From: Aralia elata
Taxonomy: Eukaryota; Streptophyta; Magnoliopsida; Apiales; Araliaceae
DNA length: 64,000 nucleotides
NCBI GenBank assembly: GCA_034770075.1
Contig: CM068385.1
Coordinates: 71,430,479 to 71,494,478, forward strand
Reading direction: 5' to 3'
Shown: positions 37,201 to 48,422 of the stretch, piece after piece
Position numbering within the stretch: the first letter of the stretch is position 1
Layout of the letters: every line of letters starts with the position of its first letter
Position numbers and translations under genes: made by a program
The notes under the pieces: generated by a model
Told to the model about the DNA's origin: nothing
The model's database searches: none
The model's input: the letters and a program-made list of their open reading frames with translations, nothing else

Positions 37201-39659
37201 CAAGTCTATTAAGTTAATAAGTTATTATTATGTTTCCAGTTCTCTTTAGAAACATTATTACTTCCGTTGTTGGACAAGAAGGTTCTGGTATTATATTTAA
37301 GAAACAATTGTTGTTCTATTTATTAATGATAATGTTTTGTTTGAAACTGGAAGATTACTTGATAGATTTTGTATACTTGACTTACATGAAAAATATTTTG
37401 CAAATTGAACAAACTAATAATAAATAAAAAAAAAAGGAGATGGTCATTCAAAGAGTTGAATGTGTGTATTTGATGAAATACAAGTCTGAATCATTTGAAA
37501 GGTTCAAAGAATTCAGAAGTGAAACAAATTGACAAAGTATTAAGATTCTTTGATTAGATCGAGGAATAGTATACTTGTGCAATAAGTTTTCTAGATCATC
37601 TCAAAATGGTATTTTCTCATAATGGAAACCTCCTGATACGCAATAATTGATTGGTGTATCTAAAAGGAGAAATTGTACCTTGTTGGACAATGGTGCAGTC
37701 CATAAAGATTTTTACCGACATTCAAGTATCCATCTGGGGTTATGCCCTAGAAACGGCTGCATATCTACAAGATAAAGGTAACCTCAAAAATTTCGGCCCC
37801 AAAAACTCCATAAAGGTTATGGATAGGGAGGATTCCTAGTCTTAAATATGTTAAGGATAAGGGGTTTGTCCAACATATGTGAAAATGTTTCAAAGATAAG
37901 TTTGGGACAAAATCTGACAAGTGCAGATTTGTGGGATATCCTAAAGAAAGTTTAGGGTATTATTACTATAATCCTACACGCTGCCTTCTTAGATAAAGGT
38001 GTTTATCATTGAAGGAGCTAGTGGGAGGGTAATAGATCTTGAAGGAGTTCAAGAACCACAAAGCACTTTAAGTCGATCCGAGGAACCTGTAGATAGACCT
38101 ATTGTACCACAACCGAATCGTAAATCTGGAAGAGTACCGAAGATACCTGAGAGGTATGGATTCATCATAGAGGATGATGATGAGGTACGCATCATAGAAG
38201 ATGATGATCCAGTTATATACGATAAGGCTATGAGTATAAGATACTCAAAGAAATGGTAGATGACCATGAAATCCGAAATAGACTCCATGTATGAGAACCA
38301 AGTATAGACTTTGGTTACTCCACAAAAGGGCATAGTGCCTAGAGTGTGAATATGGGTCTTTTAGAGAAAGACTAGGCAAATGGCAAGGTGGAGACCTATA
38401 AGACCAGACCTGTTTAAAAGGTTTTTCAAGTCAAAGAGTTGACTGTGATAAAACCTTATTACCGGGTAATGCTCAAGTCCATTTGGATTTTACTTGCGAT
38501 TGCAGTTTATTACGAAATCTGGCAAAATGGATGTGGAGACGTCCTTCCTCAATGAAGACTTGAGGAGAATGTATGTATGATACAGCCAGAGGAATTTGTT
38601 TCAAAGGTTGAAGCAAATCGTGTTTTAAGCTACAATGATCCATTAATGGATTAAAGCAAGCTTCTCAAAGATGGAACATTCGTTTTGATGAGACAATCAA
38701 AAGAGTTTGATTTTATCAAAAATGAGAATGAACCTTGTGTGTACAAAAGGGTCAGTGGGAGCGCTGTGACATTCTTGGTATTATATGTTGATATACTACT
38801 GACAAGGAATAACACACCAATGCTAACAATCAGTAAAGATAAAATTGTCTAAAAATTCCTCCATGAATGACTTGGGAGGAGCATCCTATAAATTGGGGAT
38901 ATAAGTCTATATAGATAGATTTAAAAGGATGTTCGGCTTGACCCAAGGAACGTATATTCATTTGATGCTAAAGGCGTTTAACATGGCAAACTCCAAGAGA
39001 GGTCTCATGATGATGAGCCATGGAGAGAATCTCTCTAAAATTGTCCCCAATTGAAAGAGAGATCACATGAGTTACTATCATGTATGCAATGAATATACTA
39101 GGCTTGATGTTGATCAGTCACATTCTGGAGAAGATTACTGTAAGACAGTGATAAACATCTTTAGGTACTTAAATGGTACTGAACCTAAAGATGTGATTAT
39201 GATTCATGGTAGGTCTGAATTAAAACTAGAGGGCTAAACAGACTCAAGTTTTTCAGACTGACCAAGACGATAACAAATCCACTTTAGGGTAAAACGTTAC
39301 CTAGGAAGGTGGTGCAGTGAATTGGAAAGGTTCCAAACAGCAAAGTGTTGTTGGTTTAGTGACAAAGACAAAGTATATAGCTGTAAATGAAGCTGCAAGT
39401 TGATTGTTTGGATGAAAAGTTCATCACAAAACTAGGAATAGTTCCTAAGTCTCATCTTGGATTCAAACATGTGTTGCAGCACTTTCATTTGATTAGTGGA
39501 ATCATTGAAAGATGAGAAGTCATTATAGAGATAGTGGACTCTCAAGAACAACATTGCATATCCATTTACTGAAGCTTTATCCAAATAGCAGAATGATCGT
39601 CACTTAGAGAAGAAGGGTATTAGATACCATGACGATTGGCTTTAGTGCAAGTGGGAGAT
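34257..39659 (+). mobile_element. + copia copy B internal region (second image)
   Basis: It corresponds to 18840-24148: shortened LTR end (to about 34361), leader, gag from ATG 36138, pol to TAG 39643-39645. From about 35950 it is clean and reads like copy A. Before that it has many insertions. For 22200-24148 this image is the better sequence; for 18840-20400 the first image is better. Confidence 0.87.
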
Positions 39660-41501
39660 TGAAAGTAGTATGCACACAAGCCAATCATATTTGATATGAT
39701 GTAGCATATACTTTGTAATCTTATTCGTTTATTAAAGGCATTTTACATTATCTACATAGTGCTGTTATATTAAATGTGATAAACCCATAGTTTTTGAGCA
39801 ATGCTTTATTTAAAATCATGATGGTGATCATGCTAAATGAGATCTAAATTCAAGATAGCTCACAAACTAAAATTGTTCCTAATCGTTGGATTACTAAAAA
39901 GGGGATTAGTGAATCCGGATAGATTAGTACATACGTTGCTTGCTCTTATGAAGAGGATGATTGATCTCATAATCATTTGTGTGGAGACACTAAAGCAAAT
40001 ATGTAGGTGCTTATTAGAGAATAAGTTCACTGAACGTGGCTCGCTAAGGAATACCTAATGGAGTTTTACTCGCCTGTCAATAGGAATTCCTCTAGTGATA
40101 GTAGTACAAGTGATCCTTGGACTTGAGATCATCATAGTATCTTGTGTATGATGAGTTGTATAACTTTGACATGTCCCTTAAGACCTTTAGGGTATATCAA
40201 AGGGTATGATTGGGTATAATAAGTTACTACATGGAGATAGGTGAATGATCAATAAAGAATCTACCACTTCTAGTAAAAGGAGAGAATGTCCTATGTGATT
40301 CGATAAATGACGACTCAGAAGTCTTTGGCCAAATCAGAATGAAATTAGAAAGGAGTTTCTAATTTGCATTAATCAGAGTTGTGCATTTCAGAATCGAAAT
40401 ACATATAATAAAATAAAATAAGACTTGACAGTAATTCCATGTCTTATATTTAATTGGGACATTGTATGGTAGAAGGATTGAATTGTACGGTAACTATTCA
40501 CTGAAAGGTTCTTTTGTGATTAATGTTTAATTCTATATTATATGGAAAGTAGTTGATCGCTAAGGGGGCTTACCCTTATTGTAGAATGAAATATTATTTA
40601 TGTTAAATGAATTAAATAGTTTAATTTATTTATTTAAATAAGATTAGAATTGTTCTAATTGATTTATTCACAACCGGTTTAATATGGAGAACCTAAAGGG
40701 TCACACACCGCAAAAGGAAAATATTTATTTAAGAAGTAAATGGCATAAATCGTAATAATAAGTTAAGTGTATTTAATTTAATCCTATGGAGATAGAATAA
40801 ATTAAATAACTTAATATTTATTAGTTTAATATTTTGGAAATATTAAATATAAATTAATAAGAGGGAGTCTTATTATTATTATTATTACTATTACTATTAT
40901 TTAATTCCTAATAAGGGATTGGGAATTAATTAATAGAAGTACTCTCTCATGAATTCCTAATTGGATTAGGAGTTTCATTTAATTTAAAGGAGTTTAATTA
41001 AAATAAAAACCCTAATCCTAAATAGTTTAGGAGGGTTCCCTTATATCTATAAAATAAGAGGAGTCTTTATCATAATTTAGGGTGAGACAATTTACACACT
41101 CTTCCATGAGAATTGGAGAGAGAGAGTACTTACAATTTCTATAGAGATAGAAACTAGGGTGTTTGCCAACACCCATCTTCTTGAACAACTAATTATTCCT
41201 TGGTGGAATCACCTCTAGAGGCCAAACACTTGGGTGGCTAAACGTTGATCAAAGGAAGGAATTTAATCGGTGAAATTCAAGGAGAACGTTGAAGGAATTG
41301 GAGGTGAACTTGTACCCGAGGAAGTCACGGTTTCTACGAGGGTATAATTTCTTAATCTCTATCTCTTTCGTTTAATTGATAATTGAGCACATGGATGATC
41401 ATGGTGATGGTTTGTATGAAAATTTTAAAAATCCGTTTTATCGCGCTTCCGCACTATTTATGTAATTTGATTGCATATTCGCGCTATGTACAAACCTAAC
41501 A
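39660..41501 (+). repeat. copia LTR, right end of copy B (second image)
   Basis: TGAAAGTAGT to CAAACCTAACA, 1842 bp, followed by GACCA. Same junction with the minus LTR fragment as at 25982/25983. Confidence 0.9.
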
Positions 41502-42049
41502 GACCATTCACCTATCTCCATGTGCAACTTATTATACCCAATTATACCCTTTGATATACCCTAAGGGTCTTAAGGGACATGTCAAATTATAACTTATCAC
41601 ACACAAGATACTATGATGATTTCAAGTCCAAGGATCACCTTTGTACTACTATCACTAGAAGAATTTCTATTGACAGGACGAGTAAAACTCCATTAGGTAT
41701 TCCCTTAGCGAGCCACGTTCAGTGAACTTATTCTCTAATAAGCATCTACATACTTGCTTTAGTGTCTCCACATAAATGATTATGAGATCAACTATCCTCT
41801 TCATAAGATCAAGCAACGTATGTACTAATCTATCCGGATTCACTAATCCCTTTTTTAGTAATCCATCGACTAGGAACGATTTTAGTTTGTGAGCTATCTA
41901 GAATTTAGATCTCATTAGCATGATCACCATTATGATTCTAACAACACTATGTAGAGATAATGGTAAAATGCCTTTAATAACCGAATAAGATTACAAAGTA
42001 TATGCTACATCATATCAAATATGATTGGCTTGTGTGCATACTACTTTCA
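41502..42049 (-). repeat. Minus copia LTR fragment (second image)
   Basis: It corresponds to 25983-26523 with a handful of substitutions and insertions, and ends TTTCA against the Athila LTR at AAAACACCAAGGG. Confidence 0.87.
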
Positions 42050-43232
42050 AAAACACCAAGGGGGCGGCTGGAACAAGTATTCTAACACATACTAACACTT
42101 CTAACATCAATTCTAGAGAGAGGGAGGCTTCCATAAACATCAAATTAAGAGCAAAAGTGCTACAATTCAAGGGAAAATCAACAAAGTTCAAGGAGCAAGA
42201 AGAGCAAGGAGTATCAAATCTTGAGGGAAAGCTAGAGAACAAGAATCAACCCATCAAGCAACCATTGAATATCTTCCTAAGTGGTTTTATCATTCTATCT
42301 CTAGTATTCTCTTCTTAATTTGTAATTCCATCATGATGTATAGATCAAATTTGATGTTTATTATAATTCCCATGAACTAGAACTAATTTTCTAAGATTTC
42401 AATGGAACCCAATACATAGTTTGAATTGAATGCTCTCTCTTTTGATGTTGGTTTAATTATTTGTGATTGGATATCATAATTTGTGCTTTATATATTAATT
42501 ACCTAGCAAGTAATTACCTTGGGAACTTATATGGAATTGAGAGAGGAAGTATAGGTTAAGATCTTGTTATGATATCATGTGAAAATTAGATATTCCTATG
42601 GGTAATTTATGAAATTAAGTGACGTGTGTTTTATTTATTACCCTCATGAATGGATAATTTGATTGTATTTAGGATAGACATATACCTAAATACCACATGT
42701 ATCCTTTGGAGAATCCATGCTTAATGATTTCTATTGCGAAAGTTGGTAATTGATGGAGTAGTTAATGAGATTTTGTGACATACACCTTACTAATTGTTCT
42801 TGATATGAGAATCTTGCTAGTGTTTAGAATAGAGATATATCTATACACCGTAATGGAGAATACGTATTTGACCATCGAGAGAGGCTTAGACATACTAGTG
42901 ATTTCTCGGATAACAATTCTTGTGATTTAACTAGTTGAAAAGAGAGAGTTAGGACATTCAAATGAAGTGTTGGGGGAAATTGCAATCTTAGACTTGTTAT
43001 TATTTGATTTCATTATCTTAATACTTTCTATAGTTCTTTGATTATTTGTCATCTTCATTGATGCAAAACAACAAAAACAACTATCATTTGTTTAAATAAG
43101 ATTGAGTTGATAAAAGGTTAGTACTTGGAAAAAATTAGTAATAATTCCTCGTGGGATCGATACTCTACTTACTCTTTATTACTTGTTGACCGCGTATACT
43201 TGCGCGTAAGTTGTCGTTATATTAATCGGACA
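42050..43232 (+). repeat. Athila-type 5' LTR, 3' part
   Basis: 1183 bp matching 57672-58852 at high identity and ending TTATATTAATCGGACA. The first ~716 bp are absent because a minus-strand copia inserted at CTCTT-AAAAC. The missing piece should lie beyond the copia nest, left of the window. Confidence 0.9.
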
Positions 43233-43241
43233 TCAAGTTTT

Positions 43242-43259
43242 TGGCGCCGTTGCCGGGGA
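43242..43259 (+). promoter_or_regulatory. Primer binding site, tRNA-Asp-like
   Basis: TGGCGCCGTTGCCGGGGA, nine bases after the LTR end, is complementary to the 3' end of plant tRNA-Asp as I know it and is the usual site in Athila-type elements. A slightly altered image is at 27748. Confidence 0.88.
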
Positions 43260-43394
43260 ATTATTTTTCTAGTGTTTTTCCAATATTAGTCATAATCAAA
43301 TTAGTCTTAATTTAAACTTGTATATAAATTTGCTTTTAGTTTATTTTATCATTTATTTTTCTGTTTTAATGCTATCTTCTTTGCAAGGTACACC

Positions 43395-44258
43395 ATGGAT
43401 GACTTTGTTGATCAATGGTCGTACACGAGTATGACTCAACCAATGGAAACTGGGATTGATGGACTCAATGTATTTTCTGCATTGTCAGCATAATTTGAGA
43501 CACTATCGAGGAAGTTGGATGCCTTAGTAGCAGAGAGCACTCAAGGTATAGCAGTGACATATGATTATTGTGCTGACAATCACCCGAGTCATCAATGCAC
43601 CATCAATTTTGGACCGGTACAATACGATGGTGATTACCTCAACAACTATGATTATCCCGATTATCACCAAGATTGGGGGTATCACCCGGATACTACATGG
43701 AGCTACAATTATGATGATCAATGTTATGCTCTAAGCCCATCATACACTCTTGAATCTCAGAATCAAGCTCCTACTCAAGAAGAAGGAATGTCAAAATTCG
43801 AGGAACTTGTGTCCAAGATCATGGCTTCTAATGAGGAGATGTTGAAAAGTCAGGAGATGTCGATTCGAAATCTCGAGAACCAGGTGGGACAGCTTGTCAT
43901 TGCCTTCAATAATAACTATCAAGAAGCATGGCCCAATGACTCGGTTCCAGAAACTGATGGAGTGCCTGAGCTGATTTTTGAGGAATCTATGGGGGAGAAG
44001 ACATGTGAGGAGCAAGAAGAGGAGGCCGAGGAAGATCTAGCCTTGAGCTCCAATGAGGATAGGCCAATTTTGATAGTGCCTCATACACCTTCTCCACCAA
44101 AGCTCAAGGATTCAGGCAGTTTTGCAATACCGTGTCCACTTGGTAGTCATTTCTTAGGCGAGGCTCTATGTGACGATGGAGCTAGTATGAATGTGGAACC
44201 ATGGTGGGTCGAGGAAATGAAGATAGAAGAAGAGCCCGTTGTGCCTGACAAGCCCTAA
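43395..44258 (+). pseudogene. Athila-type gag-protease, shortened, one internal stop
   Basis: The ATG at 43395 opens MDDFVDQWSYTS; a TAA at 43491-43493 interrupts after FSALSA and the same frame then runs open to TAA at 44256. The stop replaces a probable CAA, a single transition. After the stop: a knuckle-like YDYCADNHPSHQC with Tyr where the first Cys is expected; a Tyr/Asp-rich stretch; a coiled-coil-like segment (SKFEELVSKIMASNEEM to NLENQVGQL) typical of Athila Gag; an acidic stretch; then the protease-like PCPLGSHFLGEALCDDGAS. It ends about 30 residues later. The Gag N-terminal domain and all of pol are missing, so it is far shorter than family proteins. Confidence 0.8.
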
Positions 44259-44741
44259 TGCCCCAATCTTATCACAGACACAACGGAGGAAGCACCTAGC
44301 TTTTTGACATTTGAAATTGAGAACTTATCTACAAAAAGTAAGTTAGGTGACTTTAACTCAATGGCTCTCACTAATGGGAACCTCCCAAAAGCTATATGGT
44401 TATCAATGGATGGTGGGTTCCTCAAATTTCGAAGGGGAATTGGATAAAAACAGGGAGTTTGTCAGGCCGAGGACTATAAACCAAGCGCTCAATAGGAGGC
44501 AACCCATTCATTTCTATTCATTTGCATTCGTTGTTTTTCATTTACCGCATTTTTAAAGTTTTCAAGTTATGTGTGTATTTAGTTAGTTAAAGTTTTAGGA
44601 TTGGATTTGCTTGCTATGTCTCATCATAATCTCAATGTTGTCTATTTAATCTTTGATATGTTGCATTAATGTAGGTGTGGGCATTGAGATTGATTGCTAA
44701 ACTGAAAAGCTAAAAAAATCATGTTTTGGGATACAGGGGGT

Positions 44742-44880
44742 TGGCGCCGCGGCGAGCTCCTGAAGAACAAAATTACCGCCCCGGCGGCAAAACACAGTAC
44801 AAAATTCTCACCCCAGCGCGAGCTCGCCCCGGCGAGCTCACAAGGCAGGATTTTCTCGCCCCGGCGAGCTGAAAAAAAAA
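44742..44880 (+). repeat. GC-rich GGCGAGCTC inverted motifs
   Basis: AGCTCGCC-CC-GGCGAGCT is a perfect 8-bp-arm inverted repeat at 44821-44838. Related GGCGAGCTC, CCCCGGCGG and CGCCCCGGCGAGCT copies lie at about 44751, 44779 and 44867. The 3' LTR contains the reverse-complement version AGCTCGCC-GG-GGCGAGCT at 57543-57560. Confidence 0.85.
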
Positions 44881-45979
44881 ATTTATTTCTTCCCAAGCCG
44901 GATTGTATTGTCATTCACACTTCCAAACTCATTCTTCCCCTCTCCCACATGGATTCATCTTAACCCACTGAGCATTCAAAAGGATTCATCTCCAAATTGA
45001 AGGTACTAAACAAACAACTTCTTTTGCCAACACAAAGCAATGTACTCACTCCAATTTTTGCATACAATTAAAATAAATTTATCAATTGTGATGGGTATTC
45101 TTGGTTAGTTAAACTGTTGTACTTGGATTTGTATTGGGTAATCATGCACTGTCAAATTTGGATAAATTTAGATTGGTTTCCCAATTGAGTTTGTGTTGGC
45201 TCAATTGGAGGATTTTGGGTTATTCATTGCTATGATTTGATTGAATATTACAATAACTTAGCAATTTTTGTTGAAACTGAGTTTGGGGGAGGTATTTGAT
45301 GAAGAATTTCAATCAGTGCACATCACGTAGTCAACGAATTGTCTAAAAGAATGTTGGCCTAATTGAGCATTGTTTGGTTATTATCCGAATGCCGCCCCAA
45401 TGCATGTTCTTGAGCTACAACCATTTCCAGTTTATCCACCATTAGACTCAAATGTTTAGAAGGCTATGGTCGAGCATAACGCTTGGCCAATCAGGGAAGT
45501 TCTCAGTTTTCATTTCTTTATCTTATAAACAATGAGGACATTATTCACTTTGAGTTTGGGGGTGGATCATATGGTATTGAGACCATAGTTACATAGCATA
45601 TGTTAGTTATTTGTGCATTTTAATGTCTGTTTGTTTTTTTCGAAAAAACAATTATGTTTAGGATGTGTCTCTTGAGCATTGTTTTAATTTGATTTGAACT
45701 ACAATTCATGGTCTATGATAAGAACTTGATTGAATAGTTTCTAACTCATGGGAAATGGATAAATGTTGCTTAGTATTTGTGCTTAATCGTTATTGTGGTT
45801 ATTGTTTTGCTTATGCGTCCTTTCACTCTTTTGCACTTACCCGTGAGTATTGAACTAGTTGTATGCTTAGAGAAGGCTTTTATAACCGAATGCTTATGGG
45901 ATATATCTATAAACTCTAGAACTCGTTTAAACATCACTCGAAGCAAGGTGTCCAAATTTATTGTGTTTGATTTGTTCGT

Positions 45980-46195
45980 CATGTGGTGAGTGAGATGGAG
46001 CGTAAAACGCACTCACTCGTGGACACATGCGTAGGAGAGATAGAGCGTAAAACGCACTCTCTTATAATTGTGATTAAAGAAAGAAAATTGTATATTTCAA
46101 ATCTTGTGTTGAGTTGAGATGGAGCGTAAAACGCACTCACCCACAAGAGTAGACTTAGGATAAGATGGAGCATAAAATGCACTTACCTAGAGTCT
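45980..46195 (+). repeat. Four hairpin units around GAGCGTAAAACGC
   Basis: Four units share GATGGAGCGTAAAACGCAC or a close variant, at about 45987-46018, 46034-46064, 46111-46142 and 46151-46195. Each has its own outer stem: GAGTGAG/CTCACTC, AGAGA/TCTCT, TCTTGTG/CACAAGA, AGACT with TAAG / CTTA with AGTCT. Unit four has GCATAAAATGC for GCGTAAAACGC, changed on both sides. Function is unknown. Confidence 0.8.
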
Positions 46196-46676
46196 TTTGA
46201 TTTCAAATTTTTGAAAATTGTGATTTGTATAACTTTGTATTGAGTGGTGTGTTAAGCATGTTATTTTAGGGTTTGTAGACACCCAAATTTTGCGTTTCCT
46301 TCTACTAACCTTGACAGGAGGGCGAAATCGTCAATTGAACCAGCTTGCAGGAGCAAAGGAGCGGGCACAAGGGCGAGCGCCCGGTCCCGCCGCAATGATT
46401 GGGGCAGCCCAAGTCGACGTGACAGCATGACCGTCCGAGGCAGGCATTTCCGAATGAGGTGGCACGTTTCCCGGAGGTTCCCGGACTGCGGAATACGAGC
46501 CTGTCAGCGAAAACCGACGTTGCGGTACGAAGATCGAGGCGTGACACAAAAATCGAGAAAGTCAAGCCCCGCCCAGCCGCGATAGATCTGCGGCCAGTGG
46601 GTGCTTGCGCCAGCACGAAAACCGGGAAATCAGCAATTCAGCAGCTGAGTGCGATGGGAGGCGTGTATGCCAGCTG

Positions 46677-46726
46677 GCCAGCCGCAGATCTATCTGCGGC
46701 CAGCCGCAGATAGATCTGCGGCTGGC
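46677..46726. repeat. 24-bp-arm perfect palindrome in 5' LTR
   Basis: Arms 46677-46700 and 46703-46726 are exact reverse complements around the 2-base loop CA. The core GCCGCAGATCTATCTGCGGC is followed by its reverse complement. The block is bounded by CTGGCCAGCC direct repeats (about 46674 and 46728). The 3' LTR has one CTGGCCAGCC and no palindrome. Confidence 0.93.
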
Positions 46727-46737
46727 TCTGGCCAGCC

Positions 46738-46745
46738 TATTTAAG
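46738..46745 (+). promoter_or_regulatory. Putative TATA box of Tat LTR
   Basis: TATTTAAG in CCAGCC-TATTTAAG-CCAGC, kept at 54988-54995 in the 3' LTR. The downstream CTTCGGCAGCA could hold the transcription start. By motif only. Confidence 0.5.
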
Positions 46746-48404
46746 CCAGCTTCGGCAGCACATACAGGAAGTTCATTCAGCAGTTTTGGAAGAAGAAGAA
46801 ATTTCTGCAGCAGCAAAAAAAAAAAACTACGGAAAATAGAGAGAAAATAGCTAGATTTTTGCAACAAAATAGGGAGAAAGAAGAGGAAAAAAAGAGTGGA
46901 ATATTAATTCTTTTGAGTTTGGTTGTATCAAATACATCATTTATCCTATTCAAATACACAAGTTCACATCCATTTGAGATCAATTGCAAGGTGAAAATTT
47001 CTATTTGTTCTAGCAATTCATGTCCTATTGATTTGGGTAAATTAGATATAATTTTCATGTATCTTGTTGAACAATGAATTAGGGATTATGAGTGAAGTTT
47101 CCATCGGAATAAACTCCTCCTAATAACCCGATGATATTCGTTCATTAATTTCTTGGTTTGTTTTAAGGTGTTATATTCGGTATCAATTCCTTTAAATCGT
47201 TATTTTAAGATGTCTTGGTATTGTTAGATTTATCCGGGTTGGTTTATTTTCTTGTAATATCTGATTGTTTGTGTGTGGATACTTGGTTGTGAGCCTAGGA
47301 AAGCGACCCCGGGGTCCCGATCCGATGATGGACATATCTTGATGTAAGAAGTAGAGATGACGTAGTTCTCATTGTAAATATGTAATCGTGGGGCCTTAAA
47401 ACGACGCTAAGGCGAGAATCGCGCTTAAGGCCCCGAAATAGTGAAATTTGTGATTGTTGGCGTTCGGGATATTTTGATGGCTTACATGCCCATGAATAGC
47501 CCGACGCGTGTTTATGCTCGATTTGAATTATGACACAAAATTGATTTCAAAGCTAAATGATAAGATTTTCATAAAATCAATCAAAGTAGGATATTAGAAT
47601 CACGAGGTTAAAATTTGAGAAACGGTAATGAAATGTCGATTCATATCTAACGAGAAAGCTAAAGAAAAATCGTTTTCCAAAACAACACACGAAATGATTT
47701 TATAAATAATTGACGTTTTATTAAATCTTTGTGCATAGGGTGAAAGAGATCCTAGAAATTGCCCATCATTTTATGAAAGCAACGTATAGATCTCGATTCC
47801 TATTTTGACGAAGGTTTAAACTCTTGTTTTGTTAAAACGACACCTAACGAAAATCTCATAGTTTTGACAATTAAAATCAAACCTTTCTCATAAAGCTTTC
47901 TCGTGTATGCCGAAAAGACATTCCGAAGCATTCTCAAAGTAAAACACGATTTTCCCTAAAATCCAAATGATTCTTTCATACAAACCCACAACGACATTCA
48001 CATAGGCACACACACACACACACAACACGTACACACACACCTACACATTCATGAATTAAAGGATAGGAAAGTATCAAGATTGCGGTAACCGTGTTTCATG
48101 GAAGTCGAGGGGTGCCTAACACCTTCCCCTCACTTAAACAAGCCCCCGAACTCGATGAATCTCGATTCGCAGACCGATTAATTCGGAGACACACATGAGC
48201 CAGCGATTTATAAAAAAACGAAAACTCGGATGAGTTGGTACATCCATTTCAAATATACCAACTGGCGACTCTGGTTAATTGGCTCATCATAAAAACGATC
48301 TTTCAAAACCCCGTCGACATCAATGCCGACCTTTTCCAAACGACATCTAAATCAAAGGGCTAAGATTGGAAAAGACTAGAAAGCGAAAACCTGGCGTCGA
48401 CAGC

Positions 48405-48422
48405 TGGCGACTCTGCTGGGGA
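48405..48422 (+). promoter_or_regulatory. Primer binding site of Tat-type element
   Basis: TGGCGACTCTGCTGGGGA lies two bases after the LTR. This site type is known from Tat/Ogre elements, where it has been described as complementary to tRNA-Arg; I could not verify the tRNA here. Confidence 0.8.

Larger units (their letters stand above)
28228..43584. other. Second image of 13220-28127 (probable unmerged contig overlap)
   Basis: The whole order is repeated: end of solo LTR with the same ATTAT junction, minus copia gag side, primer site, 5' LTR, AACTT junction, the same shortened LTR end, + copia copy B, the same GACCA junction, minus LTR fragment and Athila LTR to the same point in gag. It is 15,357 bp against 14,908 bp, longer because of many small insertions and a poly-G block concentrated in 28228-35900. 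A true duplication is possible but would need breakpoints exactly at the gap. Confidence 0.85.
44259..46273 (+). other. Athila-type 3' internal region, non-coding
   Basis: 44385-44520 carries the AGCGCTCAATAGGAGGCAAC stretch common after pol or env in Athila relatives. A GC-rich inverted motif cluster (44742-44880), two polypurine-like GAGTTTGGGGG tracts (about 45280 and 45547) and four hairpin units (45980-46195) follow. No open frame looks coding. The Tat element interrupts it after 46273 and it resumes at 56655. Confidence 0.72.
46274..48402 (+). repeat. 5' LTR of Tat-type element
   Basis: 2129 bp with TG/CA ends, followed two bases later by the primer site. It contains the palindrome at 46677-46726 that is missing from the 3' LTR, a TATA-like box at 46738 and a (CA)n run at about 48008-48024. 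Open stretches on either strand here are shadows repeated in the other LTR. Confidence 0.94.

Noticed and set aside
43524..44015. Antisense open frames opposite the Athila gag
   Set aside because: Shadows of the gag frame: hydrophobic translation of acidic, Tyr-rich coding on the other strand.
45280..45300. GAGTTTGGGGGAGGTATTTGATGA as a second LTR boundary
   Set aside because: It resembles the polypurine tract and TGATGA start, but the following sequence does not match the Athila LTR. It is probably a duplicated purine tract only.
46305..46867. Overlapping open frames of 70-103 codons on both strands in the Tat LTR
   Set aside because: They repeat at 54556-54994 as expected for LTRs, overlap each other on both strands and match no known protein.
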